DNA from: JBGPQJ01 sp963709295
GTDB taxonomy: Bacteria; Chloroflexota; Anaerolineae; Anaerolineales; Villigracilaceae
NCBI GenBank assembly: GCA_963709295.1
Contig: CAVPVW010000002.1
Span: 248,001 to 312,000 of the forward strand
Direction: 5' to 3'
DNA length: 64,000 nucleotides
Position numbers and translations under genes: made by a program. This document shows, piece after piece, positions 1 to 9,482 of the stretch (position 1 is the first letter of the stretch; every line of letters starts with the position of its first letter). Below the pieces are notes generated by a model. It had not been told where the DNA came from, searched no databases, and saw only the letters and a list, made by a program, of their open reading frames with translations.

Positions 1-525
1 GTATGGATTAAGAACGGACGCCCCATTCTCTACAAGCAGCAAAGACCCGGTTACAAGGGAAAACCCTTTCTCATTTACAAGTTTCGAACGATGACGGACA
101 AACGCGACCTGGAAGGAAAGTTACTGCCGGATTCCGAGCGGTTGACAGGCTTTGGGCGATTTCTACGTTCCTCCAGCCTGGATGAATTACCGGAAATCAT
201 CAATATCCTCAACGGCGAAATGAGCTGGGTGGGACCGCGCCCTCTCTTAATGCAATACCTCGAACGATATTCAAATGAACAGATGCGCCGCCACGATGTC
301 CTACCCGGCGTCACAGGTTGGGCTCAGGTCAATGGGCGTAATGCCATCTCCTGGCAGGACAAATTCCGCCTGGATGTGTGGTACGTGGACCATTGGAGTT
401 TCTGGCTGGATATTCGGATTCTATGGATGTCGGTTTGGAAGGTCCTTCGCAGGGAGGGGATATCCCAGGACGGTCATGCCACCGCAGAAGAATTCATGGG
501 CAACGACAATCCACTTCAACCATAA
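1..525 (+). CDS. Bacterial sugar transferase (polyprenyl-phosphate sugar phosphotransferase), 5' partial
   Basis: The frame is open from base 1, so the N-terminus lies outside the window; 174 residues are visible. It should transfer a sugar phosphate from a UDP-sugar to undecaprenyl phosphate at the membrane, starting a capsule, exopolysaccharide or glycoprotein glycan. The visible signatures are those of the WcaJ/PglC family (Pfam Bac_transf): RPGYKGKPF followed by KFRTM at the left edge, the Asp-Glu pair in SLDELPE that corresponds to the catalytic dyad of PglC, GEMSWVGPRPLL, and PGVTGWAQVNGR. The C-terminus ends with GHATAEEFMGN, close to the short PglC/EpsL type rather than the large WcaJ type, although the missing N-terminus leaves this open. 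The internal ATG at 91 is not the start, because the family motif lies upstream of it. Confidence 0.93.
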   Translation, partial: VWIKNGRPILYKQQRPGYKGKPFLIYKFRTMTDKRDLEGKLLPDSERLTGFGRFLRSSSLDELPEIINILNGEMSWVGPRPLLMQYLERYSNEQMRRHDVLPGVTGWAQVNGRNAISWQDKFRLDVWYVDHWSFWLDIRILWMSVWKVLRREGISQDGHATAEEFMGNDNPLQP

Positions 526-537
526 CGCCTGAACAGG

Positions 538-2164
538 TTATTTTCGCGCAAATGACCAGAAAACCTGGGCCATTTCCTCGATGGCGAGAACCAAACCTTG
601 GTCGGTTGTCGGTGCATAGTCGTCGAAGAATCCATACATCACTACAATATAGGTATCTTCTCCATCCACGACGGGAACCGAGACGATTGCGCTATCTCCC
701 ATGGCGACGATCGTATCTAATGTCGAACCCCGGTGGTTATAAAAATGCAAGCTGGATGGATTGGATTTCCGGAGGATTCCCAGGCGAGTGTCTTTATTTG
801 AAGCACTCTCCTCCATCAGCTCAAGGATATATTCCCTGGCAGTGGGGTCCACCCATCTGCCGGAATAAAGTCCTTCGTATAGGGTCACCATATCCTGGGC
901 GGATAGTTTTCGTAGATCAAGATTGGCATTCTTCACACCCCAAAGGGTTAATTCATCCTCCACGTTCAGACCTGTGAACCGAATTTCAGACAGCAGCACT
1001 TTCGCTGCATACAAGTCTGATTTCATGAACAAAGCGCGCAGCAGCTGTTCGTAAGTGAGATTTGGTCCTTCTTCCGCCAAATAAGCACCATAGTCATTGG
1101 GGGAAATCCCTTCATGCTCAAGGGCTTTAAAAAACAGCATGGCTACCGGAAGCTTGATCATCGAACCAACATCCACGGGAATTGCAGCCTGCCGTTGATA
1201 TAACAATCCCCCATTTAAATTCTTGACCGCAACGTACCAATCGCCGCCATGATTGTCCATCACGCTGTCGAATTCACGGGCGAAGGATTGTTCAAGGGGG
1301 TTTCGTTCTCGAATTGGATGAATTAAGCGCCAGAGCTCAAATCCTCCAAAACCCGTTCTCCCATTGTTGTTGTTTTGTCGGTTCGTCCACTCGGAAAACT
1401 TGCCCAACCCCGGTTTGGCAGGATCATAAAGCATGACCTCGTCTATGACAAATCCATCCGAGGTGGCGTGATTTGTCACCGCGTAAGCACGTCCGTTGCC
1501 GTCTACACGGGTGACCACCAGCATATGTTCGAAAGTTCCTTGCGAGCCTGCATAGAGATAGAGGAAGTCACCCGGTAACAAGGGGAAGGAATTCCAATCC
1601 ATCTCATTAAGAGGCGTGGAAGACTGGAAATGGTCAAATTGTTCGGGTGGAAAAGTCTGGTCAAGCAATCTGCGATTTTCACTTGGATTGAGAAGCCAGA
1701 AATCGCGAAATCTTGATATATGGATCGACGATCCCTGCATCCCGGAGGATGGCGATCGATAAGGGGCCGCAAATATTGGTAGGATCACCCCCCTCCTTAA
1801 CGATATTCAGGCTTCTTGCCATTTGAATGCTGTCGGCTTGCGTTGGGGCAACATAAACCCGTGAAGCATTCTGGAGGCGCTGAAGCTGCCCGCCCGTCAA
1901 CACATTTGATGTGCTTACAGGCGAAAGATTTTCATTGATCGCTCCAATCTCTTCATTTACTTCCGGTTGAGAACCGAGGGATAAATCGACGACTTGCTCG
2001 CTTGAGGGTGGTTTTTCAGGGATGAACAACGACACGGGACTCAGATCTGCAGCCGCATCCGCAGTGAGCGGGGATGACAGGATGTAATAAAACACAAACA
2101 ATCCGGCAAGGATACCGGCGACCAAAATGATAGCGTTTTTACTGACCCCTTTTACGCGTCTCAT
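538..2164 (-). CDS. Papain-like fold plus class A beta-lactamase-like serine hydrolase, membrane anchored; frameshifted
   Basis: Two overlapping minus-strand frames (2164 to 1679 and about 1788 to 538) make one protein with a one-base insertion between about 1700 and 1725. The N-terminal part has a membrane anchor (NAIILVAGILAGLFVFYYIL), a low-complexity linker and a papain-like core: a Cys in NICGPLSIAIL, then PGDFLYLYAG and a His in FEHMLVV. The C-terminal half resembles class A beta-lactamase-related hydrolases, with SxxK in VGSMIKLP, an SDL in place of SDN, and HRGST near the KTG position. Two hydrolase folds in one exported protein suggest cell-wall or peptide turnover, but the substrate is unknown. 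The start at 2164 is chosen because a TATACT box ends seven bases upstream. A longer ATG start exists at 2197. Confidence 0.7.
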
Positions 2165-2246
2165 AACCACAAGTATAGCAATGAGTGAATAAAACAAAAA
2201 TAGTGCAATGGTGGCATAAGATTACAATTCCCTTACAGATAAGCGC

Positions 2247-2274
2247 TTGACATTCGAACCTGTCCAGCTATAAT
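2247..2274 (+). promoter_or_regulatory. Sigma-70 type promoter of serS
   Basis: TTGACA at 2247-2252 and TATAAT at 2269-2274 match both consensus hexamers, with a 16-base spacer. Transcription should begin near 2281, giving an mRNA leader of about 290 bases that contains the T-box element. Confidence 0.85.
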
Positions 2275-2280
2275 TACACC

Positions 2281-2542
2281 ATTATAACTGACGCGCCTGG
2301 AGACAAATTACCAAATTCCCTTACAGAGAACCGCCGGCAGGTGCGAGGCGGCAGGGGATGCAGTAAAAATCCACTCCAGCCTCCCGGAAGGGAGCGTCGC
2401 CCTCGCAGGGATTCGCAAAAACTGCGCAATCGTAAGAGGGACGGGGATGCCCGTTACAGCGTAATCCGAGATTCCCGGCCAGCGCCAGGGATGAAAGCAG
2501 GTGGTACCACGAGCCGCCCCTCGTCCTGCACAGGAGGGGCGG
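2281..2542 (+). promoter_or_regulatory. T-box leader riboswitch with terminator/antiterminator, upstream of serS
   Basis: The core TGGTACC bulge lies at 2502-2508. It is flanked by GCAGG (2497-2501) pairing with CCTGC (2525-2529) and by ACGAG (2509-2513) pairing with CTCGT (2520-2524), which is the canonical antiterminator shape. The alternative hairpin CCGCCCCTC (2514-2522) with GAGGGGCGG (2534-2542) is perfect over nine pairs, shares bases with the antiterminator and so excludes it. It is followed by a weak T-rich stretch. In known T-boxes, uncharged tRNA stabilises the antiterminator; here the sensed tRNA should be tRNA-Ser. Stem I lies somewhere in 2300-2490. I could not assign the specifier codon by eye. 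Confidence 0.88.
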
Positions 2543-2569
2543 TTAGTTATTCAACGAGGAGGCACGACC

Positions 2570-3842
2570 ATGTTAGACATCGCCATCATCCGAGAAACAC
2601 CCGATGTCGTCCGCAAGGCGTTGAAGGATCGCCAAATGGATCCCTCACCTGTGGATTCAATTCTGGCGTTGGACTCAAAGCGACGAGCACTTCTGGCCGA
2701 GGTGGAAATCCTGAAAGCGGAGCGCAATTCCGTTTCCAAAGAGATCAGCCAGATGAAGGACCCCAAGGCACGCCAGGAAAAGATCGACGCCATGCGCGAG
2801 GTGGGTGACCGAAATTTCTTCGCTCGACAAGGAGATCGCCCACGTCGAAGAAGACCTTTCAGCTCTGACGGCCACGCTCCCGAACATACCCGACCCCCGC
2901 ACTCCTGTCGGAAAAGACGACTCTGAGAACGTCGTCTTAAAAACTGTCGGGCAGATCCCAGAATACGACTTCACCCCCAAGCCTCATTGGGACCTTGGTC
3001 CGGAGCTGGGAATCATTGATTTCGAACGAGGGACCAAGCTGACGGGTTCGCGGTTCTACGTCCTCAACGGAGCTGGCGCCCGGCTTCAGCGAGCGCTCAT
3101 CGCCTGGATGCTCGATATCCACATCAGGCAGGGATACCGGGAACAGTATCTGCCTTTCATGGTCAAGACCGCGACCGTCTTCGGCGCCGGGCAGCTGCCC
3201 AAGTTCGCAGATAATCTCTACAAGGACCATGAGGAGGATTATTATTTCGTCCCAACGGCGGAGGTACCTCTCACCGGTTTGCACATGGACGAAATCATTG
3301 ACGAGGCCAGCCTTCCCAAACTTTACACCGCCTACACGCCTTGTTTCAGGCGCGAGAAAATGAGTGCGGGACGCGACGTGCGCGGAATCAAGCGGGGGCA
3401 CCAGTTTGACAAGGTGGAAATGTATATCTACTGCAAACCTGAGGATTCGGAAGGCATGCATCTCAAGATGCTCGAGGATGGCGAGCAGACCTGTGCCGCC
3501 CTGGGTCTCCCCTACCGGGTTAAAAGGCTTTGCACGGGCGATATCGGTTTTGGCGCCGCCCTGACCTATGACCTCGAAGTGTGGGCGGCCGGCTGCAACG
3601 AATGGTTGGAAGTCTCTTCGATTTCGAACGTCCGGGATTTTCAGGCACGCCGCGCAAACATCAAATACCGGCCTGCCGATGGAGGCAAGCCGCGGTTTGT
3701 CCACACGCTCAACGGGTCGGGGCTCGGTCTCCCCCGCACCCTGATCGCCGTCATGGAGAACAACCAGCAAGCGGACGGGTCGATTAGCGTTCCCGAAGTT
3801 CTCCGCCCCTGGATGGGCGGCGTGGACGTCATCCGGCCTTGA
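2570..3842 (+). CDS. serS: Seryl-tRNA synthetase; one-base frameshift
   Basis: Charges tRNA-Ser with serine in the cytoplasm. The start ATG at 2570 follows AGGAGG at 2557-2562. The first 80 or so residues form the N-terminal arm (helical coiled-coil), and the catalytic core carries class II motif 2 (CFRREKMSAGRD) and motif 3 (GSGLGLPRTLIAVMENNQQ). The frame changes at about 2811-2817, in the run CGAAATTTC: one extra A separates the GDR end of the first frame from ISSLDKEIAHVEEDL in the second. Because the gene is essential and both flanks are well conserved, the break is probably a sequence error. Expression is expected to respond to tRNA-Ser charging through the upstream T-box. Confidence 0.95.
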
Positions 3843-3850
3843 TTGTGAAG

Positions 3851-3885
3851 AAGCCTTGCGAGCATGATAATTCTTCGCAAGGCTT
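3851..3885 (+). terminator. Hairpin after serS
   Basis: AAGCCTTGCGA (3851-3861) pairs perfectly with TCGCAAGGCTT (3875-3885). The tail is only weakly T-rich (TATAATAT) and doubles as the -10 box of the next gene, so termination and initiation signals abut. Confidence 0.6.
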
Positions 3886-3897
3886 TATAATATGCCC

Positions 3898-4404
3898 ATG
3901 AATTGGCCGCTAATTTTCCTCCAGGCTGCGACGGCGACCGTGATGATCATCAGCCTGTTCGGGCTGTTGATCCCCATCTACCCCGGGCTGACGATTATCT
4001 GGGCGGCCTCTTTGGTCTATGGAATCATAGTCGGATTCAAGGCGTTGGGATGGGTGGCATGGTTGATTTTTATATTGATCACCATCTTGATGATCTTTGG
4101 GAACGTCATCGATAACGTCATCACCAGCAAGAAAGCCTACGACAGCGGAGCCTCGATCTGGTCGGTCATTGTCGCGCTCATCGCAGGCGTGATCGGCGCC
4201 ATCATCTGGACGCCTATTGGCGGTTTGCTGGTCGCCCCGATAGCCTTATTCCTGGCAGAGTACTACCGCCAGCGCGATTGGAGGAAAGGATTCGCGACTT
4301 CCCGCGCCTGGATTGTGGGACTGGGATGGTCGTTCATCATCCGCTTTCTGACTGGCATGGCCATGATCGGACTGTGGCTGATCTGGGCGCTGAACACGCA
4401 TTAG
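3898..4404 (+). CDS. DUF456 family membrane protein
   Basis: A hydrophobic protein of about 168 residues with some four to five membrane spans, joined by short loops. The patterns LIPIYPGLTIIW, a glycine-rich middle (GVIGAIIWTPIGG) and the basic loop YYRQRDWRKG fit the DUF456 family, whose function is unknown. ATG 3898 is preferred to ATG 3892, because TATAAT at 3886-3891 ends six bases before 3898 and no ribosome binding site is present. This predicts a leaderless message. It sits alone between the serS hairpin and a strong bidirectional terminator. Confidence 0.8.
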   Translation: MNWPLIFLQAATATVMIISLFGLLIPIYPGLTIIWAASLVYGIIVGFKALGWVAWLIFILITILMIFGNVIDNVITSKKAYDSGASIWSVIVALIAGVIGAIIWTPIGGLLVAPIALFLAEYYRQRDWRKGFATSRAWIVGLGWSFIIRFLTGMAMIGLWLIWALNTH

Positions 4405-4428
4405 GTCATGCGGATTCAATTACATAAA

Positions 4429-4465
4429 AAGAGCGGGGCATCCGGTCAAGGAATGCCCCGCTCTT
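4429..4465. terminator. Bidirectional terminator
   Basis: AAGAGCGGGGCAT (4429-4441) pairs with ATGCCCCGCTCTT (4453-4465). A-rich sequence precedes it, so it can end both the DUF456 gene (plus) and the WD40 gene (minus). Confidence 0.85.
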
Positions 4466-4476
4466 AGTTGTATTTT

Positions 4477-6554
4477 CTAGGGAGCAATATCGAACACGCG
4501 GATAATCCCATCCGGTGTGGACAGAGCCAATTGCTTATTGTCTGGTGAAAAAGCAAGGGAAGGGAATGTATAAGTCATCGTTAAATCGGGATATCCACTC
4601 AGCTCATATTCAGGGAGCAGCGTATTGCTGGGGATATCCCATAACCCGATTTTTCCATCCCATGTCAGGTAGGCGACCCGGTTCCCATCATTAGATACCG
4701 CAAACGACCAGGCTGACGCGGATTCATCCATAGCCTGGATCAACTCGAAAGTGTCCGTTTTATAGGCTTTCAGGTATCCGTCCCCGCTTGCTAACACCAT
4801 AGTGGCTTTATCACCCGACAGTCGCATTTCATCCACATCGTTCTCAAACTCTGTATCTACTGGAAATTTATTCAATACCTTCCCTGAATTTAGATCGATG
4901 ACCTGAATAGGATTATTCAAACGCCCATACCCGACGAGGGATTTACCATCCGGCGTGAAATCGATATTATCAAAATCAATCTTGGTTTTGATCTTCTTGA
5001 TGAGTTTCCCCGTTGTATAGTCAAACAAACGGATGTCATCATCAATCCAAAAGTCATAGATAACCGCCATCAGCGTTTTATCGGGAGAGAGTGCAATGGA
5101 CTGTGGGTATACGTCCTTCTTCATCTCTTCAAGGAAATAAGGATTTGGGATTCTGCCCTTCAAATCTCCGTTCTTAGATTCGAACTCAAACACATCATAA
5201 TCTTCTGACGTCGCAATTTTCTCTGTCGCGAAAACACCTGTAAAAAGTCGTAAAGTCTGCCCATCATCCGCGAATTCAATCCCGGTCCCGAGCGGCCAAA
5301 AGCCCTTTCTTGATGCAACGGGTTCCGATTGCCCGCTCTGCCATTTATAGAGTGTGCCATCGACATCTACTCCAAATGAAGATTTACCATCCGAAGTGAC
5401 CGCGACACTCCAAAGCTTTTTTGGGGCATTGAAAATTTCTTCAGGCGCTTTGATCGTATCCACCTTCCAGACCTCCAGTTGTGCGGGGTTGGTTCCGGCC
5501 ATCGCCACTTTCGCCCCGTCCGGTGAAAATGCCAAGGCATAGACACGATCCGTTCTGTCAATCTTAAACCGCGGGCCAAAAGTTGTGTAGTCCACGGCCG
5601 CAATCGTTTCGCTATTAAGCTTGGTGAAATATCCAAATTCATAACCTGAACTGCTCAACTGAGGAGAAAACACGCCAACGACCCATGGAAAATTTTCTTT
5701 TTTGTCAAAATGGATGGAATCCTCCTGCCAGGAAGTACTGTTTAATCCCACAGACTGGATTCCCAAAGATGTGACGTCCGTAAAAATATAATACACGTTT
5801 TTACCATTCGAATCGAATTCCAGCCACATGGGAGTACTTGTGTTATTGACGTAATCTTCGATTTGTGTGACAACTGTTCCATCGGCAAGGTTTACCACCA
5901 AAATCATCCCCTCACCATCGAGCAAGACGGTTTGCTGGTTGTCCGGGGAAATGGCGATTTCAAAAACATATCCGAATTCTCCAGTTTCATCCGGAGGATG
6001 GTGAATTCATTGATCAAATCCCCATTAGCCAGCTCCCAGACTTTCAGGATCAAGTCACCCTCTGTGGAATAAGAAGTAGCGACAGCCTGTGTGCCATCCC
6101 GTGAGATACGGATATTTCTATAGTAAGGATACATACCGAAAGGTTCATGGATGGCCACCTGAGGGCTCAAGTCCTGTGCGGAAAAGGTAAAAATTCCAGC
6201 AGAAGTCGTGACAATAAGGCTCTGTTCATCTGCAGTAAGCTGAATTACCCGCCCCGAGAAAGGATAGCCTGTCCCATAACCATACTGACCTGCCAAGGTA
6301 AGTGTTCCGCTGGGGGTTGCTGGAGCTGGGGTGGAGGTCGGCGTCGGCGGAACTTCGGTGGGTCTCTCGGTGGGAATTGCTGATGGTTCTGTCATCGCAG
6401 TCGCATCAGCTGGTGTGGAAGATGAATCGAGTTGGACAATATCAGCTGAAGGTAAATCTGCGTCATTAGCAGGTGTTTCCGCTGTTGGCGAGCAAGCTGA
6501 AATAACCAGCATTATAGCCACCACAATAAATACACAAGATCTAACTTTTCCCAT
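4477..6554 (-). CDS. WD40-type beta-propeller lipoprotein; frameshifted
   Basis: A secreted lipoprotein of about 690 residues. It starts at ATG 6554 behind AGGAG, with the signal peptide MGKVRSCVFIVVAIML ending in a lipobox ISAC. A Thr/Pro-rich linker (PTEVPPTPTSTPAPATP) follows, then many propeller blades of the form LAFSPDGAKVAMAG, IALSPDKTLMAVIYD, LAFSPDNKQLALSTPDG. Such blades usually form a protein-interaction platform; no enzyme motif is visible. The frame breaks near 6001-6010 at a GAATTC, where one base seems missing: the upstream frame ends after LINEFTI and the downstream frame continues HPPDETGEFGYVFEIAISPD. It resembles the WD40 lipoprotein at 13.7 kb in plan, but is longer. Confidence 0.8.
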
Positions 6555-6577
6555 AAATAAACTCCTGATTGCTGAAT

Positions 6578-6605
6578 AAAAAAAATGCCGTCCGGCTGGG
6601 CGGCA
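6578..6605 (-). terminator. Terminator-like hairpin upstream of the WD40 lipoprotein gene
   Basis: On the minus strand an imperfect GCCGCC/GGACGGC hairpin (6587-6605) is followed by a run of eight T (6578-6585). It ends the M42 peptidase transcript coming from higher coordinates. Confidence 0.75.
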
Positions 6606-6640
6606 CGAGTGGTCTATTATATTACCTGTTGAATCAATTA

Positions 6641-7636
6641 TCAAAGGGAAACGGGGTTGGAGAGTAATTTCACAATCAACTTTACCGCGTTCTGCACGTC
6701 GTTCAAATCCACCATCTCGGATGGGGCATGGACATAGCGGCAGGGAATTGAGATGCAGCCTACAGGGACACCCGCCCGGCTGACCTGCATGGCGGTCGCG
6801 TCGGTGGTGCCACCCAGCAGGATCTCGCGCTGGTAGGGAATGTGATTCTTCTCAGCTGTGTCGATCATCCAACGGACGATGCGCGGGTCGGCGAGCATAC
6901 CGCCGTCCTTGATCTTGATGGCAGGACCCTTTCCCAACGCCAACTCCACGTTCTTCATGCCGGGAGTGTCCCCCCAGCCCGTAACGTCGATGGAAAAGCC
7001 CAGGTCTGGCGCAATTCCATAGGCAGACGGACCCGCTCCGCGCAGGCCAACCTCCTCCTGCACAGTGAAAACGAAATAGACTTCATGCGGCGTAGCTTTC
7101 AATTTCTTCAGAGATTCGATTGCCACAGCACAACCGATGCGGTCGTCCAAGGACTTTGCCACAAGGCGGTCCCCCATCGCCATGAAGGGGCGTTCAAAGG
7201 CCGCCACATCACCCACCTTGACGGGGTGATTCTTATCATTTGTGGCACCTACATCGATAAAGCATTTGTCAAGCGCCGGGGCATCGGATGGTTTATCGAG
7301 AGGTTCGGCATAGATGATGCCAGGCGTGCCATTGGCAAAGCGGACGCGTCCGCCCATCAAATGGAATGGGCGTACCCCGCCAATATTGGTTACGCGCACA
7401 AATCCACGTAAGTCGATGTGCGAGGCGACCAGTCCGATCTCATCCATGTGGGCGGCGATCATTATCCTTCGCCCGTTCTTCGCCGCCTTCCCTTTGCGCA
7501 CGATTAAATTCCCCAGCTGGTCCACGAGGATTTCATCAGCGAATGGTTTCACTTCGGAGCGGATGACCTCGCGGATGGCGGATTCGTAGCCGGACGGGCT
7601 GAAGGTTTCGGTTAATTTCTGAATCAATTGTTTCAT
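6641..7636 (-). CDS. M42 family metallopeptidase (glutamyl aminopeptidase/TET type)
   Basis: A complete 331-residue cytosolic aminopeptidase with two bound metals. The ligands and catalytic residues of the family are visible in order: His and Asp in AAHMDEIG (about residues 63-65), Asp in KSLDDRIG, the Glu pair in VQEEVGLRG, Asp in SIDVTG, and His in CRYVHAPSEM. M42 enzymes usually assemble into large hollow dodecamers that trim peptides from the N-terminus. Start ATG 7636 follows GGAT. It is the last gene of a minus-strand cluster holding two more M42 paralogues and an S51-type peptidase, which suggests a shared role in peptide use. Confidence 0.93.
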   Translation of the reverse strand: MKQLIQKLTETFSPSGYESAIREVIRSEVKPFADEILVDQLGNLIVRKGKAAKNGRRIMIAAHMDEIGLVASHIDLRGFVRVTNIGGVRPFHLMGGRVRFANGTPGIIYAEPLDKPSDAPALDKCFIDVGATNDKNHPVKVGDVAAFERPFMAMGDRLVAKSLDDRIGCAVAIESLKKLKATPHEVYFVFTVQEEVGLRGAGPSAYGIAPDLGFSIDVTGWGDTPGMKNVELALGKGPAIKIKDGGMLADPRIVRWMIDTAEKNHIPYQREILLGGTTDATAMQVSRAGVPVGCISIPCRYVHAPSEMVDLNDVQNAVKLIVKLLSNPVSL

Positions 7637-7666
7637 AGCATATCCTTTTTTCAGGAATTAGTTGGA

Positions 7667-8386
7667 TCAAGATGGCAGGGCTATTGCCTGACCTGCAGCA
7701 TATGATTTCACATCGATCTTCGAGATGACATAGACCTGACCGCGCCCCATCACCTGCCAGGAGGTCCCCGGAGAACCGACCAACGCGGTTTCTTCGTCAA
7801 CGCCCAAGGCGTAACCCTGATCGCTCAACCGGGATTGAAACAGCGGCACCAGCATCCCTCTCAAGCGCATCATCCGGTCAAAGTGCGGAAAGATCGTTGC
7901 GCCGGGCAGCACGCCGAACGCCCCCTTCTGCCGGATGCCAAGGGTGCGGAAATCCGGTATGTGCTCACCCATGATCATTGCACCAGCCGAACAACCCGCA
8001 TACACCGCGCCTCGTTCAAAGGCTTTCTCCGCAGACTGCCAGAGCTTTGACCCCTGCAGGGTCTGATACAGATAATGCGGATTTCCGCCTGAGCAATAAA
8101 CCAGATCGGCTTCAGCTACAGCTTCGCCGTGAGCAGGATCATCCGCTTCAGCGCGCTTCGTCACGTGCAGTGATCGGACTTCTGCGTCCAAGCGAGCGAA
8201 ATGCTCTTCTCCCATACGCATCCAACGGGACACCGAAGCCTCACCTTCTTCGCCGGCAGCCGTGGGCAGGCAAATTACTTTTGGTTTGCGCCCGTTCGCA
8301 CCGCAATGGGAGAGCAGATGACGATCGATATCCTCCATGACTGGGAGATATTCCCCGGAGCCAACCAGCGCGATCAATCCCTTCAT
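7667..8386 (-). CDS. Peptidase S51 / cyanophycinase-like hydrolase
   Basis: About 239 residues. The N-terminus GLIALVGSGEYLP, the middle PTAAGEEGE, and the nucleophile elbow YAGCSAGAMIMGE with its serine fit the class I glutamine amidotransferase-like fold of peptidase S51 (dipeptidase E and cyanophycinase). FGVLPGATIFPHFDRM follows, as in that family. Family members cleave Asp-containing dipeptides or the storage polymer cyanophycin; the sequence does not tell which. I take the second ATG (8386), since TATAGT ends seven bases before it, rather than ATG 8392. It lies between M42 genes in the same orientation, so a role in final peptide breakdown is plausible. Confidence 0.82.
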   Translation of the reverse strand: MKGLIALVGSGEYLPVMEDIDRHLLSHCGANGRKPKVICLPTAAGEEGEASVSRWMRMGEEHFARLDAEVRSLHVTKRAEADDPAHGEAVAEADLVYCSGGNPHYLYQTLQGSKLWQSAEKAFERGAVYAGCSAGAMIMGEHIPDFRTLGIRQKGAFGVLPGATIFPHFDRMMRLRGMLVPLFQSRLSDQGYALGVDEETALVGSPGTSWQVMGRGQVYVISKIDVKSYAAGQAIALPS

Positions 8387-8402
8387 TTTCATAACTATAG
8401 AA

Positions 8403-9482
8403 TTAAGGTCGATGTTCCGATAGAAGTGCAGGTGTCATACCTTTAAGAGCAGCATGAAGCAAGGCCAGTGTGTTTTTCCAATCATCGAGTCTTGAGATAC
8501 TGCAGGCAGAATGGGTGTAGCGGTGCGGCACCGAAACGGACACGGCGGGAATCCCCGCCAGTTGCTTGTGGATGGCGCCGGCATCCGTCCCGCCGCCCCC
8601 CGGCTGCCTGTACTGGAACGGAATCCCTTTTGCCTCGGCCGTCTTCGCCAGGTAGCGGATCAGGCGCGGGTCGGAGAGAGTCCCGGCATCCGTGGTGTAA
8701 ATCGCAGGGCCAAATCCCAGCCTGGTGTTGTAACTGACATTCTCGCTGCCGTCAAAGGAGGGCAGGTCATTGGCAGGAGTGGCGTCCACGGCAATCACAA
8801 GGTCGGGGTTGAAATGATGGGCTGCGACCTTTGCCCCTCGAAGTCCAATCTCTTCCTGAACGGAAAAGGACAGGCACAAATCGACATTCTTGGGCGCGGA
8901 CTTGAGCAATTCGATCAGAGTCACCACGCCGATGCGGTTGTCGATCGCCTTGGAGAGGATGGAAGGTCCCACCCGCTTGAACCGGGTCGCGAAAGTCGCG
9001 CGATCACCTATTTTGATTTTTGCCCCGCCCGGACCCACATCGATGCGCAGCTGGTCCAGCGGAATCTTCTTCCTGCGTTCCTCTTCGGTCGTTAAATGGA
9101 TGGCGCGCGCGCCGATCACGCCGGGCACCTTGATTTTTCCCACCAACACCTGCTTGCCCACCAGTTGGCGGACGTCCAGTCCTCCGACTGTGTCGAAGCG
9201 GTAGATTCCATCACCGTCATCCGCGACGATCATGAAACCCACTTCGTCCATGTGGCAATCCACCATCACACGAAGGCGATTCCGACCGGAGCCTTTTTTC
9301 GTTGCCAGGACATTGCCCAGCGCATCCACCTTGACGTCATCGGCGAAAGGAGTGACCTCTTTCAAAACGATCTGGCGTACTTCGCCCTCGTCGCCTGAGA
9401 CCGCGGAAGCGTTGCAGAGCTTTTCAAGGAGCCTGAGTTGGGATTGTCCAATTTTTGGGGAATTTTCAGCCATGTTAATCAT
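8403..9482 (-). CDS. M42 family metallopeptidase (second paralogue)
   Basis: About 359 residues. Metal and catalytic residues are present: DCHMDEVGF, KAIDNRIG, SVQEEIGLRG, AVDATPANDLP and HRYTHSACSI. Compared with the neighbouring paralogues the final His motif reads HSACS instead of HAPSE or HTPVE, and a TPAND insertion follows the metal-binding Asp, so specificity probably differs. Its start overlaps the stop of the upstream M42 gene: ATG 9482 overlaps by eight bases, while ATG 9473 lies just past that stop. Either start fits, and both imply translational coupling. The S51-type gene follows 16 bases downstream. Confidence 0.92.
   Translation of the reverse strand: MINMAENSPKIGQSQLRLLEKLCNASAVSGDEGEVRQIVLKEVTPFADDVKVDALGNVLATKKGSGRNRLRVMVDCHMDEVGFMIVADDGDGIYRFDTVGGLDVRQLVGKQVLVGKIKVPGVIGARAIHLTTEEERRKKIPLDQLRIDVGPGGAKIKIGDRATFATRFKRVGPSILSKAIDNRIGVVTLIELLKSAPKNVDLCLSFSVQEEIGLRGAKVAAHHFNPDLVIAVDATPANDLPSFDGSENVSYNTRLGFGPAIYTTDAGTLSDPRLIRYLAKTAEAKGIPFQYRQPGGGGTDAGAIHKQLAGIPAVSVSVPHRYTHSACSISRLDDWKNTLALLHAALKGMTPALLSEHRP

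Noticed and set aside
2341..2808. ORF reading through the serS leader
   Set aside because: It overlaps the T-box stems and the start of serS, and its Arg/Pro/Gly-rich product matches nothing I know.
2570..3842. Programmed ribosomal frameshifting in serS, priA, folC and other split genes
   Set aside because: The breaks differ in direction and sequence, lack a common slippery heptamer and pseudoknot, and hit unrelated genes. Sequence error explains all of them better.
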